Assembly (NCBI GenBank): GCA_015222555.1
Contig: JADFVM010000004.1
Span: forward strand, 1-19,889
DNA: 19,889 nucleotides
Direction: 5' to 3'
DNA from: Pseudomonadota bacterium
GTDB taxonomy: Bacteria; Desulfobacterota; JADFVX01
Both the position numbers and the translations under genes were made by a program. Positions within the stretch are counted from its first letter, which is position 1, and every line of letters begins with the position of its first letter. Below, in pieces: positions 1-8,173 of the stretch. The notes below the pieces were generated by a model. It made no database searches. It saw only the letters and a program-made list of their open reading frames with translations, and was not told the origin of the DNA.

Positions 1-40
1 AGGTTTTTGATGTCTGTCATGTTCAGAAAAGTTTTGACAC

Positions 41-132
41 TGATGGTCACTGATTAATTATGATGGTAACTGATTTTATAAAAAAGGACTTTATCCGTGT
101 TAATCATGTAATATCTGTGTATATCTGTGTCT
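41..132. repeat. Degenerate ~10/20-bp tandem repeat tract
   Basis: Positions 41-60 and 61-80 are two 20-bp copies, each opening TGATGGT(C/A)ACTGATT. After a 12-bp break, four 10-bp units follow at 93, 103, 113 and 123: ATCCGTGTTA, ATCATGTAAT, ATCTGTGTAT and ATCTGTGTCT. This is read directly from the sequence. No gene lies in positions 1-215. ATC-GTGT repeats of this kind occur as intergenic filler in other proteobacterial genomes (from memory). No function is assigned. Confidence 0.6.
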
Positions 133-155
133 AATAATCCTCTTTTTATTCTTTC

Positions 156-191
156 AAAAGAAAAGCGCCCTCTGAGAAGCAGAAGGCGCTT
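156..191 (-). terminator. Rho-independent terminator of ndk
   Basis: A 12-bp stem with one mismatch (AAGCGCCCTCTG at 163-174 against CAGAAGGCGCTT at 180-191) closes a 5-nt loop. Read on the minus strand, the stem is followed by a T-rich run (TTTTCTTTTG). It begins 25 bp beyond the ndk stop codon, which is where a terminator for that gene belongs. Confidence 0.85.
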
Positions 192-215
192 AAAACATCT
201 TCAAATAAATCTTGT

Positions 216-638
216 TTATACCCTGTCACAAAGCTCTAATCCGTTAAAGAAATAACCGATCTCAAAGGCCGCCGTATCAGGCGCATCTGATCCATGAGCA
301 ATGTTATTGTCAATGCTGTCTGCAAAATCAGCTCTGATTGTACCCGGAGCTGCATCGGCGGGGTTTGTGGCGCCCATAAGATCTCTGTTTGCCTTAATTG
401 CATTATCACCTTCCAGAACCATGACAAGGCAGGGCCCGGAGGACATAAAATCAGTTAAATCTTTAAAAAAAGGCCTTTCACTGTGAACGGCATAAAAACC
501 TTCCGCCTCTCTTTTTGACATATGCATCATCTTCATAGCAACGGGTCTCAGGTTGTTGCTTTCAAAGCGCTTTATGATCTCTCCGATAAAATTCTTCTTT
601 ACGCCGTCGGGCTTGATAATTGATAACGTTCTTTCCAT
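216..638 (-). CDS. ndk: Nucleoside diphosphate kinase
   Basis: This 140-residue cytoplasmic enzyme moves the gamma phosphate of ATP onto other nucleoside diphosphates, balancing the NTP and dNTP pools through a phosphohistidine intermediate. It has the family's usual length and start (MERTLSIIKPDGV, with the conserved Lys of IIKPD). It also has the GATNPADAAPGTIRADFA stretch and the active-site NIAHGSD, with His115 as the nucleophile. A GGAGGT ribosome site lies 11 bp before the ATG, slightly far. The gene lies downstream of the V-ATPase set but is separated from it by about 190 bp with a palindromic repeat, so it may have its own promoter. It ends at a clear terminator. Nothing suggests a defect. 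Confidence 0.97.
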   Translation of the reverse strand: MERTLSIIKPDGVKKNFIGEIIKRFESNNLRPVAMKMMHMSKREAEGFYAVHSERPFFKDLTDFMSSGPCLVMVLEGDNAIKANRDLMGATNPADAAPGTIRADFADSIDNNIAHGSDAPDTAAFEIGYFFNGLELCDRV

Positions 639-743
639 TTTCTTCTACTACCTCCAGACAAAATTGTTTTTTTATTAGGTCAAATATTCTACATGCTTTG
701 GGATGATTATGCCAGTGTTAACTTGATTTTGTATTAATCTGCC

Positions 744-822
744 AGGACCCCTCCTAACCTCCCCTTGTAAAGGGGAGGAATCATAAATCCCCTCATTTAC
801 AAGGAGGGGACTGGGGAGGTAT
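744..822. repeat. Palindromic intergenic repeat element
   Basis: Two hairpins lie back to back as an imperfect larger palindrome. The first is a perfect 9-bp stem (CCTCCCCTT/AAGGGGAGG, 758-778, 3-nt loop). The second is a 6-bp stem (CCCCTC/GAGGGG, 789-809). The outer arms (ACCCCTCC at 747-754, GGGGAGGT at 813-820) are roughly complementary. It starts 8 bp past the K-subunit stop codon, so it could act as a terminator or RNA-stability element for the ATPase mRNA, although no T-run follows. Similar CCTCCCC/TTGTAAA elements are dispersed in many bacterial genomes (from memory). Confidence 0.7.
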
Positions 823-829
823 TTGGAAA

Positions 830-1273
830 CTATTTGAGAGCAGTCATTAAGAACACCATAACAAAAAGCGCCACTGTCTCAACGATACCCAAAATGATGA
901 TGTAGTTGGCAAAGCCCCTCTCAGCCTCAGTAAAGGCATCTGCAGCCCCGGCTGCCGCCTTTCCCTGAAGCCATGCCGAGGCACCCATGGCAAGTCCGCC
1001 AAAAATACCCACCCCAAAGCGGGTAGCAGGCGAAGCCGTTGTCGACGATGCGAGGATGGCGTTCATAAGGATCATTCCGTAGATAGTCTGTGAAAGCGGT
1101 GCACCCACATAAGCAATAATTATAAAGGGGATTTTTTTTTGCTCAAGGTAACACTTCTTCCACGCACCGATTGAGGCCATTCCGGCGATACCTGTTCCCA
1201 GGGCAGAGCCGACTGCCGAAAGACAGAGTGCAGCGGCAAAACCGATATCACCCAGCGCTGTAATTAAATCCAT
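830..1273 (-). CDS. ntpK: V-type ATP synthase subunit K (membrane rotor proteolipid)
   Basis: This 147-residue membrane protein forms the c-ring that carries ions through the Vo motor. It is the duplicated four-helix form: an N-terminal hairpin (about 10-35 and 48-75) and a C-terminal hairpin (about 85-112 and 120-145). The carboxylate is Glu132 in the last helix (GIVETVALF). Ser61, Gln62 and Tyr65 (PLSQTIYG) and Gln103 (WLQGKAAAG) line up with the sodium ligands of Enterococcus hirae NtpK (Thr64, Gln65, Tyr68, Gln110, Glu139), so sodium transport is predicted. A strong GGGGAGG site precedes the ATG. It is the last gene of the V-ATPase set, 24 bp after subunit I. Confidence 0.95.
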   Translation of the reverse strand: MDLITALGDIGFAAALCLSAVGSALGTGIAGMASIGAWKKCYLEQKKIPFIIIAYVGAPLSQTIYGMILMNAILASSTTASPATRFGVGIFGGLAMGASAWLQGKAAAGAADAFTEAERGFANYIIILGIVETVALFVMVFLMTALK

Positions 1274-1297
1274 TATTTCCTCCCCTTAAAACAAGTT

Positions 1298-3133
1298 TTA
1301 TATGTCTGCTACGGTAACGCTATTAGACTTTTTCGCCTGAAAGGGACGATAAGGTTCCCCCGACCACTGTATACTCATATGTGCGGAAAATTCAAGCAAA
1401 TTGAGCCTTACAGCATGGACCAGAACGGCCATCGCCGCAAGAAGGACATTCATAGTGTGGCCTGCTATAAGGATTGCAATGGCTCCAAAAGTTGACAAGA
1501 TACTGTCATAACCGATCGTCTCCGCAAGGCCATTAAAGGCAACTGCCACCTCTTTTGTAGCCAGGCCGACGGCAAAAAGACGGATATAGGAAACGAGATG
1601 AGAAAAACTGCCCACACCATCCAAGAAGGCTAATGGCGCACTTACAAGGCCCCTTACACATCCTTTCAAAAGACCATCATTCTTTTGCTGGGCAAAGAGC
1701 ACGATAAGTGCAAAACCGGAAGCAAGCAAATAGAGAGCGATTACATTGAGCGGTTCTTTCAAGATCAGGAACCTGGCAAAAAAGTAGAGGCTCCATATGA
1801 GCATGAGCCAGCCCATGTCGACGAGCGCATATAAGAAGGCAAAATCTCTTACACCTTTCCAGATATGGGCAATGGAGAGATGTAGTGCCGCAATTAAAAA
1901 ACAGAGGTGAATAACGGTGTCGTCACTTTCTTTAGCAAAACTGTTTAAGGACGGCACAATGATATCACCTAAAACCGGCAGTGTACCAATAGATGCTATG
2001 CCAAACCAGGTACCAGTTATGGCACCCCAGAAGATCGTTCCCAGGGATAAAATAAAAAAAAGAACCTTAAGCGGCCTTGGTATCCCCTTTCCAACCTGAG
2101 AGGCAACAAAAGTGGCAATGAGCAATATTACGCCATATCCTCCGTCTCCAACGATCATGGCAAAGAAAATGGCAAAGAAAAGGAAGAATACTATATTTGT
2201 GTCATACTCCCGATAGCCCGGAACAACACCAATGAAATTCATGACAGGCTGAAAGAGTCTGCTTATTTTTGAGTGTTTAATTAGTGTGGGAACATCATCT
2301 TCTTCCGATGGATCTTCTATGAGAATTGCCCAGTTCTTTTGAGCTGAAATCTTTTCAACGAAGCTCACCTGCGACAGGGGGATGAAACCTTTGAGGAACG
2401 ACACATCTTCATCACCACCCATACCTGCTCTCGCCTCTTCAAACTCTTCCATGTCGACCAGTTGTTTCAATTCATCTTTAAGAAGCGTCTTATGACTTGC
2501 AAGATCTGCTATCTTATTCCTAAGATTCATTAATCGATTTTCTTTCTCCTCCATCCTCCGCCCCAGTTCTTCCGTGCCATGCTCCGGTGCTGGAATTTCT
2601 TCAAAGGGTAAGGTCACTTTTTCATCGGCCGATATGAGGGTCAGATAAATGGCTAATTTTTTATGGTAGATGATGCTCACTTCATCACTATGAGGAATTT
2701 TATTGAGATCTCTTCTGCGGCATTTATAGAGCTTCACATAAATGCCTTTGTCTTTCAAACAATCAAGATCCTCAGGGTCAACCCGCCCCCAGACAGCAGC
2801 ACCGGAATATTCCTCTTCCAGGAGCAATATATCCTCTTCTAAATGCCTTGCTTCAGTATCAACGGAGAGAAGTTCATCGGCTATAGTCAATGCACGTTCT
2901 TCATCCTCCTTGTTCAGGGAAGTTTCATTCCCTTTTTCTTCCGGAACCTTGTCAACCATGGCAAGCGCCTTTTCCAGGCGATGGATCTTGTCATTGAGCT
3001 CATTAATGCCTTCACCTTCCGGCCGCTTTACGTGGTTCAAGTGGATCACTTCCATATCGCTCAGTGTATTGAGAACATCCTCTTTCCAGGACGTCCTTAC
3101 AACAATGGAGAGTTTTTTCATGGCGACTATCAT
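1298..3133 (-). CDS. ntpI: V-type ATP synthase subunit I (membrane stator, a-subunit)
   Basis: This 611-residue stator subunit provides the ion half-channels against the K ring and anchors the peripheral stalk. The first ~310 residues are soluble and largely coiled coil. The rest holds about seven or eight membrane helices. The conserved SYIRLFAVGLA supplies the essential channel arginine (Arg518), followed by GHTMNVLL and VHAVRLNLLEF, as in the family. The ATG at 3133 is chosen because it overlaps the subunit D stop as ATGA and has a GGAG site 8 bp upstream. An in-frame ATG at 3175 would overlap D by 46 bp, and one at 3121 lacks a ribosome site. It is translationally coupled to D. Confidence 0.94.
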   Translation of the reverse strand: MIVAMKKLSIVVRTSWKEDVLNTLSDMEVIHLNHVKRPEGEGINELNDKIHRLEKALAMVDKVPEEKGNETSLNKEDEERALTIADELLSVDTEARHLEEDILLLEEEYSGAAVWGRVDPEDLDCLKDKGIYVKLYKCRRRDLNKIPHSDEVSIIYHKKLAIYLTLISADEKVTLPFEEIPAPEHGTEELGRRMEEKENRLMNLRNKIADLASHKTLLKDELKQLVDMEEFEEARAGMGGDEDVSFLKGFIPLSQVSFVEKISAQKNWAILIEDPSEEDDVPTLIKHSKISRLFQPVMNFIGVVPGYREYDTNIVFFLFFAIFFAMIVGDGGYGVILLIATFVASQVGKGIPRPLKVLFFILSLGTIFWGAITGTWFGIASIGTLPVLGDIIVPSLNSFAKESDDTVIHLCFLIAALHLSIAHIWKGVRDFAFLYALVDMGWLMLIWSLYFFARFLILKEPLNVIALYLLASGFALIVLFAQQKNDGLLKGCVRGLVSAPLAFLDGVGSFSHLVSYIRLFAVGLATKEVAVAFNGLAETIGYDSILSTFGAIAILIAGHTMNVLLAAMAVLVHAVRLNLLEFSAHMSIQWSGEPYRPFQAKKSNSVTVADI

Positions 3134-3729
3134 CTTTTTGACTCCATGATCTTCTTTTTGGCCATTCTCCCCCACCCAACTGCCGCGATCTGCTGATCTC
3201 CGAGATGAATGCTGATCCGCTTGATGATATGTTTTGAGGAGGGGATCTTTACTTTTTCAAAAAGATTAACACGCTGCGATGTGATGAGAAGTTCGGCTGA
3301 CAGCCGCTTGTGTTGTTCCTTCAGGACTCTTATTTCAGTACGTAGAGTTAGCATTTTTTTAATGAGAGCAAGGGCGGTATCAAGCCATAGGGGCGTTGAA
3401 TAGAGATCGTACTTTACGTCCGTGACATCGGCCTTTACAAATTTTGGGATGTCAACGCCGGCAATATTGTCCCCTTCAGTTATGATATTCTTAATTTCAA
3501 TGATCTCTTCCAGTTCTACCTCTTCATTCAAAAGGCCCACCCAGGGGCTTATCTCTGCCATAGCGTCATTAAGCTCCTTTTCCTTTGCAGCGATTTCCGA
3601 GCCGACGCGTATGACCTCCTTCTGAAGATGTTTCTTTTTCAAATCGAGGGCCGGCAGATAACGCTCATAAAGGGTAAGTCTACCCTTCTGAGCATTTAAC
3701 TCATTCTTGGTAAGCCTGATCTTACTCAT
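3130..3729 (-). CDS. ntpD: V-type ATP synthase subunit D (central stalk)
   Basis: This 199-residue subunit is the rotor shaft that turns inside the A3B3 head, equivalent to F-type gamma. It starts with the family signature (MSKIRLTKNELNAQKGRL) and continues as a long helix (LALKKKHLQ-like DLKKKHLQKEV). A second helix with heptad-like spacing runs near residues 120-160, giving the expected antiparallel coiled coil. Length is normal for the family (about 200). It overlaps the 3' end of subunit B by 8 bp and shares an ATGA overlap with subunit I. The partner subunit F, which normally sits at the base of this shaft, is not encoded nearby. Confidence 0.94.
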   Translation of the reverse strand: MSKIRLTKNELNAQKGRLTLYERYLPALDLKKKHLQKEVIRVGSEIAAKEKELNDAMAEISPWVGLLNEEVELEEIIEIKNIITEGDNIAGVDIPKFVKADVTDVKYDLYSTPLWLDTALALIKKMLTLRTEIRVLKEQHKRLSAELLITSQRVNLFEKVKIPSSKHIIKRISIHLGDQQIAAVGWGRMAKKKIMESKR

Positions 3730-5032
3730 CGGCAGCCACCCCTTCGGGCCAGAATTTTTGAATCAGGTCAGATTTAAGACCCGTAGCTTCAGGATCAAAA
3801 CACCGGGCAAGGATCTCCCATCCCCGGTCAAGAGCCTCTTCCAGAGAGATGTCGACTGAAAGGTCCATAAGCCCGTCTTCAAAGAGCTGACCATATTTCA
3901 AGAGACTGTTGTCCCAGTCAGTCATCTTAAAACCCATGGCCTTTTTTTCCAGCGTCTCCTGATAATCTGCATAAAGTCGTATCATGCCATCCATGAGCGG
4001 CCTGTGATCCTCTCTTGTATCTTTATTTACGAGCTGTTTCAGACGACTCAATGATCCAAAGGGTTCAATCCTCCCGTTATCGAGATAATACTGTCCTTCC
4101 GTAATATATCCCGTATTGTCAGGTACGGGATGAGTTACGTCATTGCCCGGCATGGTCGTTACCGAAAGGATAGTAATTGATCCGGCCTCTTCAAAGTCAA
4201 CGGCCTTTTCATATCGTGATGCAAGCTGGCTGTAGAGATCGCCGGGATAGCCTCTGTTGGACGGTACCTGTTCCATGGTAATGGCGATCTCTTTTAGTGC
4301 ATCACAAAAGTTGGTCATGTCCGTAAGGAGGACCAACACCTTTTTTCCATCGAGGGCGAACTTCTCTGCAACGGCGAGAGAGATGTCCGGAACGGCGATG
4401 GATTCCACAACAGGGTCTGCAGCCGTATGGACAAACATAACGGATCGGCTTAAAGCCCCCTTACTTTCAAAGGTATGCTTGAAAAAAAGATAATCATCAT
4501 ATCTGAGGCCCATCCCACCCAGAACGATGACATCGACACTGGCCTGAAGCGCCACGCGGGCCAGTAGCTCATTATAGGGCTCCCCCGGGGTGGTAAAGAT
4601 GGATATCTTTTGGGACTCTACAAGGGAGTTAAACATATCGATCATGGGGATTCTCGTATGAATCATCCTTGAGGGGATAATCCGGTTGATAGGGTTGGCA
4701 GAAGGCCCACCCGTCTCTATGAGATGCTCCATAAGCTTTGGGCTCTGGTCGCGTGGCGTACCGGTGCCGTCAAATATCCTGCCAAGAAGATCATCTGAGA
4801 AGGAGATGTTCATGTAATGTCCTAAAAAACGGACTTCATCAGAGGTGGAAACACCACTGCTCCCCTGAAAAACCTGCAGATAGACCTTTCCGCCATCGAT
4901 ACGGATAACCTCGGCCAGTGATTTACCATGGTCGGAAGAGACCACGGCCAGTTCACCGTAACGAACATTTGATGCCGACACTGTAATGACATTGCCTGAG
5001 ATCTCGCCTATTTTGCTATATACCGGTTTCAT
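3722..5032 (-). CDS. ntpB: V-type ATP synthase subunit B (non-catalytic head subunit)
   Basis: This 436-residue subunit alternates with subunit A in the hexameric V1 head. It has the B-type pattern NPINRIIPSRMIHTRIPMID near 113-132. A degenerate nucleotide loop (FTTPGEPYNELLARVALQA, about 146-164) replaces a true Walker A, as expected for the non-catalytic subunit. LLTDMTNFCDAL is at 235-246, and GSLSRLKQLV holds the probable arginine finger Arg330, which reaches the A-subunit active site. The start overlaps the end of subunit A by 17 bp. Length is close to normal (archaeal and bacterial B are about 430-460). Confidence 0.96.
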   Translation of the reverse strand: MKPVYSKIGEISGNVITVSASNVRYGELAVVSSDHGKSLAEVIRIDGGKVYLQVFQGSSGVSTSDEVRFLGHYMNISFSDDLLGRIFDGTGTPRDQSPKLMEHLIETGGPSANPINRIIPSRMIHTRIPMIDMFNSLVESQKISIFTTPGEPYNELLARVALQASVDVIVLGGMGLRYDDYLFFKHTFESKGALSRSVMFVHTAADPVVESIAVPDISLAVAEKFALDGKKVLVLLTDMTNFCDALKEIAITMEQVPSNRGYPGDLYSQLASRYEKAVDFEEAGSITILSVTTMPGNDVTHPVPDNTGYITEGQYYLDNGRIEPFGSLSRLKQLVNKDTREDHRPLMDGMIRLYADYQETLEKKAMGFKMTDWDNSLLKYGQLFEDGLMDLSVDISLEEALDRGWEILARCFDPEATGLKSDLIQKFWPEGVAADE

Positions 5033-6887
5033 CGTCCGTTTCCGCCTCTATATCTTCCTTCAAGATAGTCTTGGCCTTTTTTAGGCGTCTGGCGCTTGAA
5101 TCTATGATTGTATCAACAAAGGAACTTCTCAGGAGAAGTCTGCTCAGTCCCGAATCTTTATCCATATATTTTTCAACTGATTCCTGAATATTTTTTGTGA
5201 TTCTTTCAAACTGCTCAGAACCCCACTGTGCGCTGTTCAGATCAAGAAAGCATTGTCTCAAGTGGTGAGCAAAATGTCTCGCCTCCTCCTTATCTTTTAG
5301 TAGAGAAAAGTTACCGTGCAGGATGTGAAACAACATTTCAAAAACAAATTTCTGCCGATCCTCCGGTGTGGCGGCATCCACTTCATCAAAGGCGTTCTGC
5401 TGCAGATAGACGGAGTCAAAAAGATCGCCCTTTAAAAAGGTGATATAATCGTTGAGCGACGTCCCCTCCTCTCCAATAACCTTCATCATCTGCTCTATTT
5501 CATAGGATTTGGTGAGCAGTTTATTGATCCACTCTCGATGCTTTGCATCAATAATCCCCTTATAGGTTGACCAGCTTTCGAGGGGCTCGATGGCCGGATA
5601 ACGCCGGGCATCTGACCGGTCCCGCGACAGGGCGTGAAAAGTCCCTACCACCTTGAGGGTCGCCTGTGTAACAGGCTCTTCAAAATTTCCGCCTGCCGGA
5701 CTTATAGTCCCGCCAATGGTGACAGAGCCCGTGCTGCCATCTTTTAATCTCACCATTCCAGCCCGCTCATAAAAACCTGAGATGAGCGTTTCAAGATAGG
5801 CAGGAAAGGCTTCTTCCCCCGGTATTTCCTCCAGTCTGCCAGACCTTTCTCTCATCGCCTGCGCCCAGCGGGATGTGGAATCGGCCAGCAGTAAAACATC
5901 AAGCCCCATCTGTCTGTAATATTCTGCCAGCGTAACAGCCGTATACACGGAAGCCTCGCGGGCGGCTACGGGCATGGAGCTTGTGTTGCAGATAATGATC
6001 GTTCTCTCCATGAGCGGGTTGCCTGTGCGGGGATCGATGATTTCCGGGAACTCCCTTATTGTCTCAACCACCTCACCGGCCCTTTCTCCGCAGGCGGCGA
6101 TAATGACGATATCTGCCATGGCGTTGCGGCTGGTAATCTGCTGAAGCACCGTCTTACCTGACCCGAAAGGGCCGGGAATACAGTAGGTGCCCCCCTTGGA
6201 AACAGGAAAAAGTGTGTCGATAATACGAATTCTTGTAATGAGAGGTTCTTCCGGTGCAAGCCTTTCTTCATAAAAATTGATCGCTCTTTTTACGGGCCAG
6301 TTGAAGGACATTGTAAGGGGAAACTCCCTGCCCCTGTCATCACGCAGCGTTGCAATTATATCCGAGATGGTATACTCGCCCTGAACAACGATATTGGCCA
6401 CCTCATAACTTTCAGACAGTTTAAAGGGAACCATGATCCGGTGTTTAATAAGGCCTTCCATTACCGTGCCGAGGCAGTCCCCCTTTTCTACCCTCTCACC
6501 TTCCTTGACGGTGGGAAGAAACTCCCACTTTACGTCTTTTGGTAAAGCGGGCAAGGTAACCCCCTTTTCCAGAAAGTAACCATAACTTTCCGACATCTCG
6601 TATAGTGGATTTTGCAATCCATCGTAGACATTACCCAAAAGACCCGGCCCTAGTTCAACAGATAAAAGCTCACCTGTAAATTCAACCTCGTCACCTGTCA
6701 TGATCCCCCGTGTACTGTCAAAAACCTGAAGATCTGCGTGATCATTTGTAATGCGGACAACCTCGGATTTAAGCCGCAGCTCCCCGACAATTACATAGGC
6801 CACCTCATTCTGTTTCACTCTGCAGTCAAACTCCACTGAGACCATATTGCCATTGACAGCTTTGACGAAACCTATATTTCCCTTCAT
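5016..6887 (-). CDS. ntpA: V-type ATP synthase subunit A (catalytic head subunit)
   Basis: This 623-residue subunit binds and hydrolyses (or makes) ATP in the V1 head. It has an N-terminal beta-barrel, then the A-type bulge region (about 110-190). The Walker A loop GPFGSGKT is at 239-246, the catalytic Glu268 in ACGERAGEV, and Walker B LLLADSTSRWA at 332-342. A C-terminal helical domain follows. Two starts are possible: GTG at 6896 and ATG at 6887. The ATG is preferred because family members start MKG-like and GGAG lies directly before it, though the 3-nt spacing is tight. The preceding DUF2764 gene ends 13 bp away, so coupling is likely. Confidence 0.96.
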   Translation of the reverse strand: MKGNIGFVKAVNGNMVSVEFDCRVKQNEVAYVIVGELRLKSEVVRITNDHADLQVFDSTRGIMTGDEVEFTGELLSVELGPGLLGNVYDGLQNPLYEMSESYGYFLEKGVTLPALPKDVKWEFLPTVKEGERVEKGDCLGTVMEGLIKHRIMVPFKLSESYEVANIVVQGEYTISDIIATLRDDRGREFPLTMSFNWPVKRAINFYEERLAPEEPLITRIRIIDTLFPVSKGGTYCIPGPFGSGKTVLQQITSRNAMADIVIIAACGERAGEVVETIREFPEIIDPRTGNPLMERTIIICNTSSMPVAAREASVYTAVTLAEYYRQMGLDVLLLADSTSRWAQAMRERSGRLEEIPGEEAFPAYLETLISGFYERAGMVRLKDGSTGSVTIGGTISPAGGNFEEPVTQATLKVVGTFHALSRDRSDARRYPAIEPLESWSTYKGIIDAKHREWINKLLTKSYEIEQMMKVIGEEGTSLNDYITFLKGDLFDSVYLQQNAFDEVDAATPEDRQKFVFEMLFHILHGNFSLLKDKEEARHFAHHLRQCFLDLNSAQWGSEQFERITKNIQESVEKYMDKDSGLSRLLLRSSFVDTIIDSSARRLKKAKTILKEDIEAETDDETGI

Positions 6888-6900
6888 TTTCTCCACTTAA

Positions 6901-7464
6901 CTACACATTCTCTTCAAATTTCACGAGGCTTTTTTCATCTGACCTGTCCAGTATATTCATGAGCCTGCTCATCCCCATTTCGGGATTGAAAAGTGACATC
7001 TTTTCCAGCAGCTGAAGTTTGAGATAATAAATGACTAGTTGTTGCAGGTTAAAATGATTACCCGACTCCAGTCCGTCCAGAAATTTCCATCTCGCCAGAT
7101 TAAGCATTTTTTCTCCAAAGAGGGGTGATGCCGCAGCTTTGGAATTTTTTGCCAGCGTCATCTGCGCCTGACTTCGTACCCAGCCATCTTTCCGAATAAA
7201 GGCCTGGGGATCACCTCCCGATTTTTCTACCCTCACCTGGACAAGTTCATTTCTAAGGCCTCTATCCCAAGTATTCCAGTCACTTAAAACATTGAGCTGT
7301 ATACCCTCTATGTTTTCCGCGTACATGCGGGCAGTTTGTAAACAATCAAAATCGGCCTTCTTCAACTGCGGCTTGCAGGTATTAAGGAATTCTTTGCCAC
7401 TTAAAGGGGCAGGTTTGTCATGATAAAGGTAGGGTAAGGAGGCAATGAGATAATAGTATGGCAT
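6901..7464 (-). CDS. DUF2764 family protein, V-ATPase-associated
   Basis: This 187-residue soluble protein has no known catalytic motif. It opens with MPYYYLIASLPYL, then a WNTWDRGLRNELVQVR segment near 63-78, and is mostly helical after that. Both features fit the DUF2764 family, whose genes sit between subunits E and A in compact bacterial V-ATPase operons (for example Borrelia BB0095, from memory). It is encoded in exactly that place here, overlapping subunit E by 1 bp (TGATG). As subunit C (the rotor adaptor) is missing from the operon, a role as a divergent C/d-like adaptor is a reasonable inference, but the sequence does not prove it. Confidence 0.85.
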   Translation of the reverse strand: MPYYYLIASLPYLYHDKPAPLSGKEFLNTCKPQLKKADFDCLQTARMYAENIEGIQLNVLSDWNTWDRGLRNELVQVRVEKSGGDPQAFIRKDGWVRSQAQMTLAKNSKAAASPLFGEKMLNLARWKFLDGLESGNHFNLQQLVIYYLKLQLLEKMSLFNPEMGMSRLMNILDRSDEKSLVKFEENV

Positions 7465-8114
7465 CAGCCCTGCTTTTTCATTTCATCTTTCATGTCGCTA
7501 AAAACAGTGGCTAACCTCTTGTTCAGATGAGCAACCAACAATTCGGAAACATACTCATCGCTAAGATCATAATGCATATGGTCTGCCTGCATACCTACCC
7601 TGAAACCCGACTTAATATCGGGATGCACCTTGAATTCTACGCCAGCCTTTAGATGATCACTCAACCTTTTCATGAAGGTATCGGTCAGGGCATTTCTTTC
7701 TTTCTCACTCAAGAGGACTTCAAGGCCTGAATCCGAGTCCTTGTTTTTGCTCCATCCTTCTATCGTTTTTAAAAGAAGGTCTTCCAGAGCCTCACCACTC
7801 ATGAGTTGATCAAAGCCGCTTTTTACAAGGGATTCGAGTATCTTCCTAAGAGACTCTTTAAGTGAAAGCAGACTGTCTCTGGCAGCAAGTTCAATGGCCT
7901 TTTTACTGGCCTGCTCCTTCTCTTCAATGATATGAGCGGCCCTTTCAAGTCGAGATTCAACCTCTTTTTTAGCCTCATCGATAAGAACGTCAGCCTTTTT
8001 TTCCCCCTCCTTTATGATCTCTTCCGCCTGCCTGTTGGCCTCTTCGATCCCTTCAGATTTTATTTTATTTATGAGACCATCAAGTTTTATTTCAGGTTCA
8101 TCGGCTCTTTTCAT
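7464..8114 (-). CDS. ntpE: V-type ATP synthase subunit E (peripheral stalk)
   Basis: This 216-residue subunit is the peripheral stalk that holds the A3B3 head still against the rotor. Residues about 10-75 are a highly charged Ala/Glu/Lys-rich coiled coil. The C-terminal half (about 95-210) has the mixed fold that caps the head, including LLSEKERNAL and HPDIKSGFRVG motifs. Its usual dimer partner, a short all-helical G/H subunit, is not seen in the window. It is the first gene of the V-ATPase set, 59 bp after scpB, with an AGG-type ribosome site about 9 bp from the ATG. The name rests on fold pattern and position rather than strong motifs. Confidence 0.9.
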   Translation of the reverse strand: MKRADEPEIKLDGLINKIKSEGIEEANRQAEEIIKEGEKKADVLIDEAKKEVESRLERAAHIIEEKEQASKKAIELAARDSLLSLKESLRKILESLVKSGFDQLMSGEALEDLLLKTIEGWSKNKDSDSGLEVLLSEKERNALTDTFMKRLSDHLKAGVEFKVHPDIKSGFRVGMQADHMHYDLSDEYVSELLVAHLNKRLATVFSDMKDEMKKQG

Positions 8115-8173
8115 TTTGCTCTACCTTTCTCTAAGGAGGCTATTAGATTATTGATCGACATCGACAACATTGG

